64,000 nucleotides of DNA from Mycoplasmopsis bovigenitalium (lineage in GTDB: Bacteria; Bacillota_I; Bacilli_A; Mycoplasmatales; Metamycoplasmataceae): positions 682,001-746,000 of the forward strand of contig NZ_AP017902.1 of the NCBI RefSeq assembly GCF_002356075.1. The letters run 5' to 3'. Both the position numbers and the translations under genes were made by a program. The notes beneath the pieces were generated by a model. The model ran no database searches. It was not told the origin of the DNA and saw only the letters and a list, made by a program, of their open reading frames with translations. Positions 19,631 to 34,105 of this stretch are shown in pieces. Every line of letters starts with the position of its first letter. The first letter of the stretch is position 1.

Positions 19631-22600
19631 ATGGCAAATAAAAATCAACCTAAAAAGAAATTAAATTGAAGAACATTAGTTTGGCCAAAATATTTAATAT
19701 CATTTGGAATTATTGCAGGAGCAGTAGCTGCTACACTTGGTATTTTTAAATATAATTCAAAAAATCCTAAGTTAGCAAAAAATGAAAGCGCCAAAAATTT
19801 AAAAAACGAATTTTTAGATCCAAATGCTATACCGGTATTAACTTTTGTTGATGCAAGTAAAGAAAAAAATATTGCTACATTTAATCCAAATGATGGAGTA
19901 TTGGGTTCAGTAACATACAAAGGTAAAACTCTAGACTACAATTCGTTTTTGAATGAATATTACGAAGAACATCGTTCACTACCATTTTTAAACATTAGAT
20001 ACGGAATGTTTGATTTTTATAATGAATATCTTGAAGCGGTTACCGCAAAAGACTTTTTTGTCTTTACTGATTGATTTATGAAAAATGTTTCTTGAGGGCC
20101 TGAAATTATTACACTTAAAGAATTCTCAATTGTAAAAGGGGTTGAATTAAGAGGTAACAACCTTACACTTGGTTCACACTCAAATATTGATAAAGAGCAA
20201 ACTACAATTAAATTCTTCCCCGATGCCTTCTTTGGTTCAATTCCAATGCACTCAACATTAAGCGGACAAGGTAATGCACCCGACTCACTTCTATATAAAA
20301 TCAATAAAAAGCTTTTAACAATTGATGAGTTAAAAGGATTTTTATCTAAAACCGTTTTATTCAATTCACAAGCAAACATCACAAGTGACACTTTATTAAA
20401 TCATTCATTTAGAACCCTTTTAGATAACCGCTCATTAATCAATAAAAAAATATTTGCCGTAAAATCAAAGACAAAACAAAATTTTGCTAATTATGCATTT
20501 AGTAACGTTGAAAAAAGTAGACTAAATATTAATTCAGATTATCAAACTTTAATTTTTGCTAAAGATATTGAAGAAGCAAAAACAAAATTCGCCAAACATC
20601 ACTCATTTTACTCAAACAAAGACAAATATAAATCACTAACTAATATTGATGATTATATTTTTGAAGAAAAAACAATAATTGATTCTAGTTTTATAAACAA
20701 CACACACAATGGTCAAAAAGAAAAATATTTAAATCTTACATTCAATGACGCAACTAATTTCGTTCTTTTTGATGCTATTGATAATGTTGAATACCAAAAC
20801 TCTAAAGGCGACTTCGAACTACATAACAATGTTCAAAGTCTTGATTTTGCCCTTGAACAAGCAAAAATTGAATTCAACAATTTATTTACCGACATTGAAT
20901 CACTTTATGAAAAATGAATATCAAAAAATATTCTATTTTCAAAAGATTCATTTGCTAAATTCAATAAGTTTGCTGAAACTACTGAAAAGATTGACGAACT
21001 ATCTAAACAAATAATTGAATTCAATAAAATAATTTCAAACACAAACAAACAGTACAATGAAATAATTACAAAACTTAATGAAGATCAAGAAAAATCAAAA
21101 CAAAAAGTTACTGAATTAAAAACACAGCTTGCAGAAGTACAACAAAAAATTCAACAAAAACAAAACGAACTAAATGAAACAAACAAAGATTCTATTTCTT
21201 TTGAATTATTTAAATTAGAAAAAGAAAAAAACGATATTGAGTTGCAACTTTTTGAATACGAAAATGCTGTTAAAACCGCCCAAAGATTAATTAATGAAAA
21301 TAAAGCCAAAATCATTAGTGAAGAACAAATCAAAGACGCTAGAGAAAAACTTGCACAAGCAGTTAATGAAAAATCAAAACTAGAAAAATCAATAAACAAA
21401 GACCAAATAACTTCTTTATTACGCTCAGTGGGCATCAACAAAGAATTTATTGATGATGTTATTAAGTTGCATTTATTACATAATTTATTCAATAATAGCG
21501 AATACAAAAACTTTAAAACAGATTTTGATTCTTTAGACTCAAAAGCCAAATATATAAGAGAAGTTAGAAACTTTGTTGATATTCAAAGATCTTACTACAA
21601 TTTATATAACCGTCATTTATCTGGAGAAACATTCGCAAAATTAAATCTACAAAAAAGCGAGTTTAATTTATATGGCTTTGATGTTGCATATTTACCAACA
21701 CAACTTATTGCACTTGATGAACTAACTAGTCTGTCGCTTAAAACTCAAATCAATTGAAGAGAATATGCAAATCTAGATGGATTTATTCGCTCAAATGTTG
21801 ATGATAAGGTAAAACCAAACAAATTTTTTGCATATATAAATCAAATGAGCTCAAGCACAGCTCAAAAAGCAGAATTAGAGGCAGAATCTAAAAAAGTTGA
21901 AGAAAAATTCAACAATTTAAATTCCTCATTTGTTAATGATGCAAATATTAAGCCATTGCATGATTCAATAGGCAATAAACTATCAAATTCAAACATTCAG
22001 AAACTACGTTCAGAATATCAAGAATTATTAAAAGAGTTAGATAAGGTTGTTGAAAAACACAAAATAAATGCTAATGTATTAGTCAAAAGTGGTACTTTAA
22101 AAGCTTTTGCAAGTGCTCAAGCAGAGGATAAAAAATACATTTATAGAGATCAACTTCTTAATCTAATTAAAAATAATAACCATCTAAAATCTAATGAAGC
22201 ATCATTTACAAAAGTGATGGATAATATTGAAAAAATATTCGAAATATCCCAAAAAGAATTCAATGAATTTAAGTATAGAGTTGCCAAAATAATTGAAAAT
22301 ATGTTGAAAATATCACAAGCAATTTCAAATGAGTACAATGATTCTCTAAACTCTGATATAAATGAATACTTAAAACAAAAAGACCAATTATTCAATAAAA
22401 AAATGTCTGAATTAATTAATAATATTCAATCTTCAGATATTACAGACGCAAAATACACTAGCGACTTACAAGCTATATTTGAACTTTCATCTCGTCGGGT
22501 TGTTGAATTCAAACAATCAAATCTTTTGAATAAAGATCAATTAAGTGAATTAGCATCTAAGTTTGCTGACTCAATAAAATTTGTTAAAGATTTGATTGAA

Positions 22601-25600
22601 AAATATCCAATTGAATTTATGTCAGAGTATGCAACAAGTTACTTTAATGTCATTAAAAACCCAATTTATAGAGAAGTGGATACTAATGGTAAAACTGATA
22701 ACCAAGACCTTAAATTTATTGGAACATTATTCAATCCATTGCTAACTTACATTGAAAAAATCAACAAATTTAATGAAGATTATTCTAATTTGTATAAACA
22801 AAAAGCAGAACAAATTAAAGCACAAATTGATTCTGCGAGTGACCAATCTACAAAAGATTTATTGCAAAAAGAATACGATTTTGCAATAAACAATTCAAAA
22901 TATTATGCAGAAATTGCTAAAACTAACAATGAATTTAATCAAGATTTAGACAATATTAGAAAAATTACAGAGCTTAAAGATGCATTTAATAGAGATGATG
23001 TTCCTGTATTAAAATATCGTCCAAGTATTTTAAGTGAAGATTTGCAAAAAAAACATGCTTCAAATATTGCTACATATAATGCTGCACTAGACCACTATTT
23101 TGAAAATTCCAAACGTTTTGAAACTGGATTAAATTCTTTGAAAAATGAAGTAATTAAGCAAACTAATATAGTAAATAATAGTTCAGATAAATTTATTTCA
23201 ATTGACAAAGAATTTAATTCATCATTTGAAAACGCAATAAAACATGCACAAAATATCGCGAAATATCAAGCAATTAAATCAATGGCATTTGCCAATATCA
23301 ATGCAAAACCAATTGATTTAGTAAACACATCATTAATTACAGCAAAAAGCAAAATTGAACTTATTGACAAACTGACTTCACTTGGAATTATCAATAAGGA
23401 AACAAGCGCAAACCTTGCTGAGTTCTCAAAAAACAATATTTTCGAGGTTTCTTTAACTTCTGTAGAGAAAAATGGTACTAATTTATCATTTGTTTTAAGT
23501 CAAAATTCAAATGATAATCAAAATGAAATTGATAAACTATTGACAACAAAACTTGCAAAATTCACTATTGATGCTAAATTAGACACAAAACAACACCCAC
23601 ATACATTACGTCAATTTAAAGATATGCTTTCAGCTGCGGGTTATACAACCGTTATTCAACCTTCAAATATCAAAGAAGAAGGAACAAGAATTGTCACAAA
23701 TGAAAAAGGTGAACAAAAGACAATTTCTACATACAGTTTATTCACCGAAGCATACGATGGATTTACCGATGAATTACTTGCTTCTGTTCCTTATGCTGGC
23801 GAATGATTAGAAGGTGAACACATTGTTAAAAAAATTAATGATAACGGGGAAATTGAATTTTCAATTGAAAACGGAAAATATCTAGGGTTTAGACCTGATT
23901 CGCGGATTGGTTTATGATCATTAATCGCAATGAATAATCCAAATTACAAAGGCTTGTCAATCGACTTTTTAAAATTCGTTGCTGCCCATGAATATGGACA
24001 CCATATGACACTTAATTCAGCTCAAGATTTAGGTGATAAAGCTCAAAAACCATTATTTGGTTCTGCACTTGTTCCGGGTACAACTCCAAATGTTAACAAC
24101 TATTATTCAAGAGAAGTTATTGGATTATATTTAAAAGCCAGAACACACTTAGAATTAAACTCTTCTCCGTTATTAAACCAACCTAATGTTGTTTCAGAAA
24201 ACAATGAAGGTGAATATTTATTATTCAATCAACCTAAAAAAGTTGATGGAAAAGTAGTTATAAACGAGAATACCGTTGAAAATTCTACTGATGTTTGAGG
24301 TCACAAAGTTGGTGAAGAAGACTTAAAAGCAGCAATGGAAAATGCAAAACGTAGATTCTTACAAACGTATGAAGGTCTACAAAAAGCAACCGAAGCAAGA
24401 CGAAAAGAAAATGGCATTGATTCAGAACAAGACAAAAAATGACTTGAAATTTTTGACTTGTGGCTAATGAACACTCTTGACCAAAACTCAGGTACTCTAA
24501 ACCCAACTAAGTATTCAGATGAAAAACACCCTGTAAAATACATGGTTAAAGATGAACAAGGTAATTGATCATTTAAAAAAGCTTCATTAATAATGCTTAA
24601 AAATGTTGTTAAAGATGGGCAAGGCAACTTTATTCAGTTTGAAGAAAACGGTGAAAATATTACACCTAAAATTGTTGAAGGTGTTAAAGACGAATCGGGC
24701 AAATACACAAAAATTACTAAGGTTCTTGTTTACAACAAAGACGGCTCGCCAATTATTAATGTTCCTTTAAATGTCGATTTTACAGATAAAGACAGTGGTT
24801 TTTACCAAATTGATTCAGAAGGTAATAATGTCAATATTGAGTTCATAAATGAACGAATTAGACAAGCTGCTAACACAATTAGTGCTTTAATTGTTAAAGA
24901 TTACAGCATAAATGGTTGAGATTTTGCTACAACAGATACTTCAACTAACTCAAAAACATATGTTTCGTATCCTACATATGCAGAATTATTTAATAATGCA
25001 GACAAAAATTACAATCAAACAATGCTTAAACCATATCTTGACTATATCAAATCAAGAAATGTTGCAACAGCAGAATTAAACGATGGAACTGAATTTGCAA
25101 AATACTATGATAATGCAGGAAAAGTGGTTTATGATGCAACAAGCGATGATGAAAAACTAAAAGACCCTAAATATCAAACAATTAAACAAGAAAACTACTA
25201 CTTAAATCCATTTAAAAGCAAAGGCAAAGACAAAACAGACTTTAGAGATTTTATAACTCAATTATACCTTGCGGAAGGTGGTAACTATCCAGCTGCAACA
25301 GCGGGTGCAAAACAATCATTATGATTGTCAGCAACTGAACAATACTTGCCTAACATAATGCACAAAGAAGCATTTAGAAATTCATTCTTATACCATTCAT
25401 TCTCAGAAAGCACTTTAAAACAATTGCACCAGTTGCCAATTCAAAATTGATACAATCCATATACCAAACAAATTGTTGGTCACAAACTTGACTCACACAC
25501 ATACTTGATGGTTAATGCAAATGGTGATGTAATTAGTCCAAACCCTCGTTCAGCAGATTATCCTGCTTTTTGAGAAATGACCGGTATAAAAATCAATAAT

Positions 25601-27505
25601 AATTTGCTTGTAAAAACTGTTGAGGATTCCCTATTTAATAGTTTTTATATAACAAGAGATCAAAAAAGATTGTTTGGCTCAGAAATAATTTTTAAAACAT
25701 ATGATGAGTTTGTTAAGTTTGCAAGTGTTGATACAACAAAAGCACAACTTGACCCAGTTAAGCGCGTAGTTAATTGAGATCTTGATTATGTTGAATCAAA
25801 ATTTGATATTGACAGATTTGCAAGAAATCTTGAAAGTACTCTTCTAAATTCAATTGTTAGTGCAAAAGAAAAAGAAAGATTAAGTGCACTTGTTAAATCA
25901 AAAGACAAACAACAATTAGCAAACGAAATTATGCTAAGATTCACTAAATCTAAACTTGCATTCTTTGTAAAAGATTTATCACTAGGTGAAATTAAAGAAA
26001 AAATTACCCAAAACCCTTTAAATGTATATAGATACGGTTGAATATTCGATAAAGAATTAGGTTATGGATTATACAAATCGGATGATGTTGTAGCCCAAGC
26101 AGATGAATCAAAATTAGATCGCAAAAATTGAGAAATAAGTGTTAAAGAACTTTTTGATACTTATGACAAATTTGCACAAGAAAATAGTGTAAAACTAAAT
26201 CAATTTACTTTATACGACCATTTAATTCTTGACAATAAAACTCAAATGTATTCAACTCAAGTTCATTACAGTTTCCAACAAGACAAATGAGGCTTGGTTG
26301 ACTTATTACTTGCTTTTGTTAAGGCATTCACTAAAAAAACTCGTCCAACAAGCGATGTTGAACAATACTTTAAAACAAAAACTGAGCGTAAATTTAATGA
26401 ATTCTTCTCAGATTATACTTATTCATTTGCGGAAGTTATTAACCGTGATAACTTGCAAATAACTTATTCACCAGCAAACACTGAATTCGCTAACTTGCCA
26501 TCATTTATAACTAATGTAAATGAAGCAAACACAGGTCTTGAATATGTTATTGATGGAAAAGCTACTGAAAAATGAAGCTCAGCGCAAATTAATTTTGGCG
26601 GTGATTCAAGATTTTCAGTGCGTCAAAGTGTAATGAATTCACAAAATAGATTGAATAATGAAACAAGATTGCGGGCACAAAAATTAGGAACTGAATTCAA
26701 GCCAGAATCATTTATTACTCGTGATGCTTTCTCAGATGATCAAAACAAAAATTCAAACTACTTTGGCAAATTTAAGTCAATCAATAATGGTTGATTTAAA
26801 GACCGTTGATATAGAGATATGCTAAACTTTAGACTTTACGATGACAGCGGAAATCCAATTGAAGACGACACAATTCGTATTCAAGATTTAGAAGGAAATA
26901 AAGTAACAAATCGACCTCAAGCATACTGACAATATTACATTCAATCACAAGGTGTTGGTAAACGTAATTTATCTAATATTTGAAGAAACGCTCAAAAAGA
27001 TGCGGTTGCTTTATTTGGTTATTTAAATAATGAAGATGCTCAAAAAGTTAACTATTTAGTGTTCGAAGATCTTGAAACTAAAGAAATTAAAACACTAAAA
27101 ATTAACAAAAATTACACATCGAATATGTTCTATTACAAAACACAACATATTCACAATGAAGAAAAACCAGAATCACGCCACTACTTAAAAGATGAAAAAT
27201 ACAGTTACACCGATTCAAATGGTGAACACAAGGGAACAGGATTTACTGCTTGAGTTTCTGATTATGCAATTATGTCAAACTATGCAGACAAATTATTAAC
27301 CCCAAATCACGAATACAAAATTTACTTTGCAGCAGATGAAAAAGGAACAAAAACACTTAATGTAGATCTAGGTTCATTTGAAAGTGTTTCAGAAAATGGA
27401 AAAACATTCTCACAAGCACCAACAGCAGTATACATTAAGGAAATTAACGGCGAAAAAGTGCCAGTTATGAGAGTTGGTGTTCAATTTAACGGATCAAAAC
27501 AATAG
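19631..27505 (+). CDS. giant PDxFFG protein with an HEYGH zinc-protease motif
   Basis: A 2624-residue membrane-anchored surface protein. A single hydrophobic helix at about residues 17-43, after a lysine-rich tip, makes it an N-terminally anchored protein, not a lipoprotein. The motif FFPDAFFGS (PDAFFG at residues 197-202) is the hallmark that names the mycoplasma PDxFFG family, whose function is undescribed as far as I know. A long coiled coil spans about residues 443-600. At residues 1453-1458 it has HEYGHH in the context FVAAHEYGHHMTLN, a classic HExxH zinc-metalloprotease site on a predicted helix. The third metal ligand is not identified. Many TGA codons encode Trp. AAAGAGG precedes the ATG. 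OppA starts 8 nt after its stop, so it heads the opp operon. An extracellular protease that feeds the importer is my inference. Confidence 0.85.
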
Positions 27506-27513
27506 GAGGAATT

Positions 27514-30411
27514 ATGAGCTTTAAAAAATATCTTAAATTATCATTATTTACATCAATTTTAAGCGCCCCTCTTATTGCCGCTTCATGTTCAAATAAAGCC
27601 AAAAAAGATTATGACTTAGGTCTTTCTGCTGACCCGATTAACTCGCTAAATTACATTAAATATCCTTCTGTTAACAAATTATTGCCATCACTAGTAGAAT
27701 CTCCATTAAAATCAGGGCCAAATGAAACAATTAAAAGAATTGCTAATGTGCCTAAAATTCACATGGGCTTGTATCAAACCGATGAAGAAGGAAATCTTGA
27801 TAAATTTTTAGAAAAAAACCCAAATCCCGAAAATTCTCCAAGATTTTATAGCCTGGACGATTTTGGTTCAGCACCCGGCAATATTTCAACAGACCAATCA
27901 ATTCGCCACGCAGTCCATTCAATAGTTACACCAAGTAATAAATTCCTTTCAAGCAATGTGTTTCTAAATGATGGCCAAAGTAAATGAAGTAATGGTGACA
28001 CAGTAACTGCTGACGATTATGTTGATGCAATGCACTATATTTTTGACCTTGAAACTGGTTCTCAAAAAGTAACAACAATGTTACAAAGAAAATTTAAATC
28101 TTCAAGTGAGATGATTGAAGCACAAAACAAATATATTCGTAAACACAAAAAAGCATACAAAAACCCTTTTGCCTATCCACCAATTATCAAAAATAAAGAT
28201 GGGCAATGAGTTTATGATGTTTTTGACCCATTATATACACCTTGAGGTTCACAAAACGAAGGTGACGAAGCAGAAGTTGCTGAAATTAAGAAAACTGCAC
28301 TTGATTTAGGTTTCTATTCAGGAAGAATGTATTGAAATTATGACAATAAAACAATCTTGTCTTCAATACCTTATTCACCAGATTTTGATTTTGAAGCTGA
28401 GTCAACTGTTATCATGCTTCCTAACCCAGAATACTTAAAATCAATTGGATCGGGAAAAAATAGTGACGTTCCACAACGTATTCCTGTAAGAATTAGAAAA
28501 TATTTATATTTTGATCCAAAACAAACTGTTTCTGAAGAATTCAAAAAATTAATTCAAAGATCTAGAGAATTAAAATACAAACTAGGTTCAGTGCGTTATG
28601 ATGAATTTTCGCCAGAAAATTACACTGAAGAAGTAAACAAACTTTACAATAATTTACTTCCAAATAACCAAACAACAATTGATAATGATTTTGTCAAAAA
28701 TCTGCAACCGAAAGATTACTTTAGCAGTGTCGTATTAGCAATGGATGAATACACTCTGCGTGTTGCATATGACGATTATCAACCAACCGATATCAATAAT
28801 GCTTATACAGACTTAAACTCAATAATTACACCTATTAATAGACGTTTTGTTGAGTCTATCGGCGGAATTAAAGAATTTGGACTAAAAAGAGAACACTTTT
28901 TAACTAATGGTCCATTCAATATTCAAGATTTAGTTCTAGGTCCGCAAGGTTTTATTTTACTTTCAAAAAATAACCTATACTATTCAGCTGCTAAAACATT
29001 TAGTAACAAAATTAAAATCTACTTCTCAAATGAGCCTAATATTAATTCAGCTATGTTTGAGGATGGTTATATCTCTGCTACTAAAATTCCACCTGCTTTA
29101 CAATGGAAATATTGAACAAATATACAAAATAGAAAATATATGAATAAGTCTAATGGTTATGGAACAATTGCCTTTGCGTTTAACTTAGACAATGAAACAA
29201 ACTCAAATTCAATTGTAAATGACCAAAACTTACGTAATGCAATTTATTATGCAATTGATAGAAATGAAATGTTAAATATTGTTGGTTGGTCAAGTTCATT
29301 CCCTGTTATTACTTGAACAGCATTTGGCCAAGCTTCATCGAGTTTTGGCGATGCAGTTGAAGCGGGTTTTGAACACGATTTTATGTACACAAAATACGGT
29401 TCATATCCAACTGACACAAATGACAAGAAAAATTACCTAAATGAATATATTTACAAAGAAGCACGTAAAACTGCTGAAGAAAATAATTGAGGTATCCCAG
29501 TACCAATTCAAAACTATAAACACATTGATCATATTGCTAAATCAATGAAATTTGAGACAGTAGACAGAACCGATAAAGGATTCCACTTAGATGTTGCTCG
29601 TGGCTTTATGGAAGAGTTTAAAAAACAACATCCAAACCTTACAAAAGTAACACTAAAAATGATTTCAAACTCATCTGAAGAACAAAAAAATGCTGGTATC
29701 GCACTAAAAGATTTTATGAGAAAAGCATTTGGAAACTTTATTGAAATTGACATTAAAAACTTACCTGAAAACGTATATGAAGATTGAAGAACCACGGGAA
29801 AATACGACTTAATTTATCGTAACTTTGATGCCTTTGGTAGCGATATTTATTCATATATTAGAGTATTTTTAAAACCTGATGGTATTGTTAGTGAACAACA
29901 AAAAACAACTGGTTTTAGAAATAACCCTTCAGGATCATGAACATACCATAAATTCTTTACATCATTAGGTTACTCACGTGATGAAAATAATAAATTAGTA
30001 ATCAAAAATCCTGAAGATGAAAAGAAAATCAATGAATTAAAACAACGTTTAAGAATACTTGGAACAAAACCTAATAGTCCTGACGTTTGAAACAAAATTG
30101 TTGACTTGTCAGTGTTGCACAACAATGAAGACACCAATGAATATACAAAACGTCATATGAGATTCTTAACGAGTCAATTCACAGAGGAAGAAAAACAAGA
30201 AGGATGAACCGAAGTTATTGCTTTTGCGGTAATTTCTGGTTTTGAGAAAATAGTTAGGGAAGCTGCACCAGTTATTCCACTAATGGAAGTTGATACTTAT
30301 TGAGAAATTTCAAGGGTTAATGGAGCATCTAGTTTATATTCATATTCATTGCAATATGCTTATGATGTTTTAAACCCACCAATTCCAAGCCTGCCAACAA
30401 TTATTAAATAG
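27514..30411 (+). CDS. oppA: oligopeptide ABC transporter substrate-binding lipoprotein OppA
   Basis: A 965-residue lipoprotein that captures peptides outside the cell for the OppBCDF importer. The signal peptide ends at the lipobox IAASC (Cys26). Family landmarks of the SBP_bac_5 fold include WSNGDTVTADDYVDAM, NLRNAIYYAIDR, IAFAFNLD and KYDLIYRNF. It is much longer than the approximately 540 residues of E. coli OppA, as is usual for mycoplasma OppA proteins such as the P100-type OppA of M. hominis, reported to have surface ATPase activity. I see no convincing Walker A motif here. AGGAGGA lies directly after the PDxFFG stop codon, so the two genes are co-transcribed. The order A-B-C-D-F is complete. 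Confidence 0.9.
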
Positions 30412-30420
30412 AGGAAAAAA

Positions 30421-31491
30421 ATGAATAAAAAAGTAAGTGAATTCGTAGCTGAACATGAGCTAATAATCGACAAAAAAAGCATTCAAAATGATTCATTTGT
30501 TGATTTTAATGGCAAAATAAAGCCAAAATTATCGAAAATTGCATCTTTTTTCAATGTTAGATCACCTTTTGCAAAATCATTAATAAGATTCCTAATTATG
30601 GCAGCGGAATTTCTAAGTATCGCATTTATAGTTATAACTATTACCTTCTTTTTAATAAATTCTATTCCAGGTTCAACATCTTTAACTACTGGACTTGATG
30701 AAAGTTCAAAACAAGCGGTTGAAGCCCAATATGGCCTTGACTTACCGCTTGTACAAAGATTTGGTTTATATTTAAAAAATCTATTACGCGGAGATTTTGG
30801 GATTTCTTATTCAGTTTTCCCGGGACAAAACATTAATGATTTTGTTTGAATTAGATTTTATAAATCATTTTTAATTGGTATATTCTCAGTAATGCTAACA
30901 CTTTTAATAGGAATACCAGTTGGTGTTTATGTTGGTATGAACCCAGATAAATTACCGGATCATATTGCTACAGTTATTGTTTCAATATTCTCGTCAATTC
31001 CTTCATTAGTATTTGCTTTATGATTATTACTTATTGGTAGAACTCTTAACATACCATATTTATATGTAGAAACAGATATAGCAACATATGTTTTACCAGG
31101 GTTTGCACTCTCGCTTGGTTCAATTATTGTTTATATAAAATACATTAGAACTGAATTAAACAGAGAGTTAAACTCACAACATGCTAAATTCTGTTATTTA
31201 AAAGGTCTTTCAAAATCACGTTTTGTTTGAACACATGCGCTTAAACCTTCATTATTCCCAATTGCAACATTCTTTCCGGTAGTTATTTTTGGTAGTTTTA
31301 TTGGTAGTATGTTCGTTGAACAAATATTCTTTATAACAGGTAGTGGTGGATTATTATTAAATGCTATTACCTCTAAAGACTACAATATTATTTTATTTAT
31401 GGTTACTTTATTCTCATTAATTACTATTCTTTCATATACATGTCGTGATGCACTTTATAAAGCAATTGACCCAAGGGTTAGAAGAAGATAG
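30421..31491 (+). CDS. oppB: oligopeptide ABC transporter permease OppB
   Basis: A 356-residue inner subunit of the importer. About 60 cytoplasmic N-terminal residues precede the first helix, which is longer than in E. coli OppB. The typical OppB features follow: LINSIPGS after helix 1, a periplasm-type segment with YGLDLPLVQRFGLYLKNLLRGDFGISY, and the EAA loop around YLKGLSKSRFVWTHALKPSLFPI, which docks on the ATPase. The C-terminus is AIDPRVRRR, the family ending. GAGGAAAAAA is the ribosome site. It is spaced 9 nt from oppA and 9 nt from oppC. Confidence 0.95.
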
Positions 31492-31500
31492 GGAGATGCT

Positions 31501-32559
31501 ATGTTTGATTGAAAATTTTTAAAAACCAATTCAATTGATTCTTCAATTGAAAAAGTAAAAAAATCGAATGAAAAAAAATCATTTAGTAAACCAAAAACAA
31601 TGCGCGTATCACCCAATAATGAATTCGGTAAAGACCTAGCTCCCAACAGGTTTTTACAACCCTTAAACTACAAAAAATGAGAATTAATTGGTAATTTATT
31701 AGACTACTATGAATCAAATAATATTAAAAAGCAGCAAAATAAATGAGTTGAATTATTCTACAGATTTTCAAGAAGTTTTGCAGGTGTATTTGGGCTAGTT
31801 TTACTACTTGCAATTGTATTTAGCGCAATAATAATTCCATTTTTTACAAAGAATCCTGAAAAATTGGATATTAACAATAGATATCAAAACTTCTTTGAAA
31901 CACCATCGGCAATATTTGGTACTGATTTTCTAGGGCGTGATTTATTTGCTAGATTATGATGAGGGCTTAGATATTCATTGTCTTTAGCAATGGTAACAGC
32001 GATTATTCAAGTTTTTGTTGGCTTATTGATCGGAATTATGATGGGTCACTTTAGATTATTTGACCGAATAATGACCTTTATAATCAAAATAATTTCGAAC
32101 GTGCCTTCAATTATTATTCTTATTGTTATTACTATTGTTTGAAGACCAACATTCTGAGTTATGGTATTTGCTCTTACTTTTACCTCTTGAACTGGAATCG
32201 CAAACCAAATGCGTTCACAAGTTTTAAGAGCAAAATCGTTCGAATGAGTTGCTGCATCAAGTATTTTAGGAACTCCAACATACAAAATTCTTTTAAATTA
32301 TTTACCTGTTGTTATTCCTTTGCTTGTTACAGAAATAGTTTTCCATATTCCTGGCGTTATTCTTTCAGAAACCTCACTAGCATTCATTGGTTTAAGTATA
32401 GATATTCCAACACTAGGTAATTTAATTTCAGAAGGTTCAAAAGTTTTCACTGCATATCCTCGTTATGTTCTATTGCCTTCAACAGTTTTAGTTTTATTAA
32501 CTACATCAATTCAATTAGTTGCTGCAACAATTCAAGATTCATTGTTGAGACAAAGATAG
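31501..32559 (+). CDS. oppC: oligopeptide ABC transporter permease OppC
   Basis: The 352-residue partner permease of OppB. It has a long basic N-terminal tail of about 85 residues and then the family pattern: FGTDFLGRDLFARLWWGLRYSL before helix 2, the EAA loop at ASSILGTPTYKILLNYLPVVIPLL, and ETSLAFIGLSI, which is close to the OppC/DppC consensus EAALSFLGLG. The C-terminus QDSLLRQR corresponds to the usual DALRD-type ending. GGGAG precedes the ATG at 31501. One should expect it to form the membrane channel with OppB. Confidence 0.95.
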
Positions 32560-32566
32560 GTATAAA

Positions 32567-34105
32567 ATGAATAAAAATATAAATAATTGAACTAAATTGT
32601 CATATAAAGAAAAAATAGAACATTACTCAACATTTATGCAAACAACGCTAAAAACTGGTGAAAATTTAAACGCAGCCCCTTACACAAAACTTTATCCACA
32701 GGTAATTAAAAAACTTGCTAAACCCCACCCACTAAATTTATTGGAAGTCCGCAAAGAACAAAATAAATCAATTTGAAGAAATATTAAAGATTACTGAAAA
32801 AACGTTTTTTACTCAATTAAACGTATTTTCAATTGAAAAAGAAAACAAGAATCAAATATTGATATTCAAAAATACATTGATTCTGCACAAATTGACCATG
32901 TTTTAGGAGAAGACTTAAAAGTAGCTGCTGAAATTGAAGATATTTATTTAACATTCAAAAACCCTGCTGACCCTAAAGAAAAAAACTTAGTTTTACGTGG
33001 ACCGAGTTTAAAAATTTATGAAGGTAAAATTACTGCAATTATTGGCGAATCAGGTTCGGGTAAATCAGTTTTAACATCGCTACTTTATGGATTGACAGGA
33101 AATAATTCAATAATTGAATCAGGTTCTGTGAAACTATATGGTTTGGAAGTTCATAATTACAATTTATACAACTGAGAAAAATCACGCCTAAGAGGTCGGA
33201 TTGTTTCAGCAGTTTTCCAAAACCCAATGTCAATTCTTGACCCAACAATGAAAGTTGGTAATCAAATAGTTGAAGGAATGCTAATTAATGGCATTGTTAA
33301 AACTAAAAAAGAAGCTATTAATGAAGCTATAAAATACCTAAAATTAGCAAAAATAAACAATCCAGAAAATGTAATGAAATTATACCCACACGAGCTTTCA
33401 GGTGGTATGATTCAACGTATTGCTATCGCTGCGATTGTTAGTCTAAAACCTAAAATTTTAGTAATGGATGAGCCAACCACTGCGCTTGACCCTACAGTTC
33501 AAGCGCTAGTTCTTGATATTATTCGTGAATTACAACAAAAATTTAACATTGCAATCGCCTTTATCACTCACGATTTAGGTGTTGTTGCCTCAATTTCTGA
33601 ATTTATAAACATTATGTATGCTGGTCAAATTATTGAATCAGGTACCAGAGAAGAAATCTTAATGCACCCTCAACACCCTTATACATGAGGTCTTATTTCT
33701 TCAATGCCAGACTACAATAACGATGAACGACTTAATGTTATTCGTGGTTCAGTGCCTTCTTCTCTAAATAATATCAGTGGCGATGCTTTTGCTGTAAGAA
33801 ACGATTATGCTTTAAATAAAGATTTAGAAGAAGAATCTGATTTCTATATGGTTTCATCAACGCACATTGTCAAATCAAGTCTGTTAGATGAAAATGCTCC
33901 ATATTATGAACCACCTAAAATTATTCAAAATCTGTGAAAAAGATATTTTAATAGACTTAACGCTATTCACGGTAAAGACATTTTTGTTGAAAATCAATCA
34001 TATATGAATGATTTAGTAAAAATTAATTCATATAATGAGCAAGTAAATCAAATTAAAAAAGAGCAACAAATTAAACTAGACGAGGAGACACATGATGAAC
34101 AATAA
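32567..34105 (+). CDS. oppD: oligopeptide ABC transporter ATPase OppD
   Basis: A 512-residue ATPase that powers the importer. An N-terminal extension of about 120 residues, basic and rich in Trp and Lys, precedes the ABC domain. ABC motifs are complete: Walker A GESGSGKS (160-167), Q-loop FQNP, signature LSGGMIQR, Walker B ILVMDEPTTALDP and switch ITHD. The oligopeptide-specific C-terminal segment with HPQHPYTWGL follows, then a further 100 residues of tail. The stop codon lies inside the first codons of oppF, so translation is coupled. The ribosome site is weak (AGGTATAAA). Confidence 0.94.

Noticed and set aside
24285-24627. Two overlapping antisense ORFs opposite the PDxFFG gene
   Set aside because: They have no ribosome site or family pattern and mirror the codon bias of the sense gene. 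The sense frame is continuous through them.
28430-28470. SIGSGKNSD in OppA as a Walker A motif like that reported for the M. hominis OppA ATPase
   Set aside because: It lacks the [AG]-x4-G-K-[ST] spacing (the residue five before the G is Lys, and Asn follows the Lys), so no ATPase claim is made.
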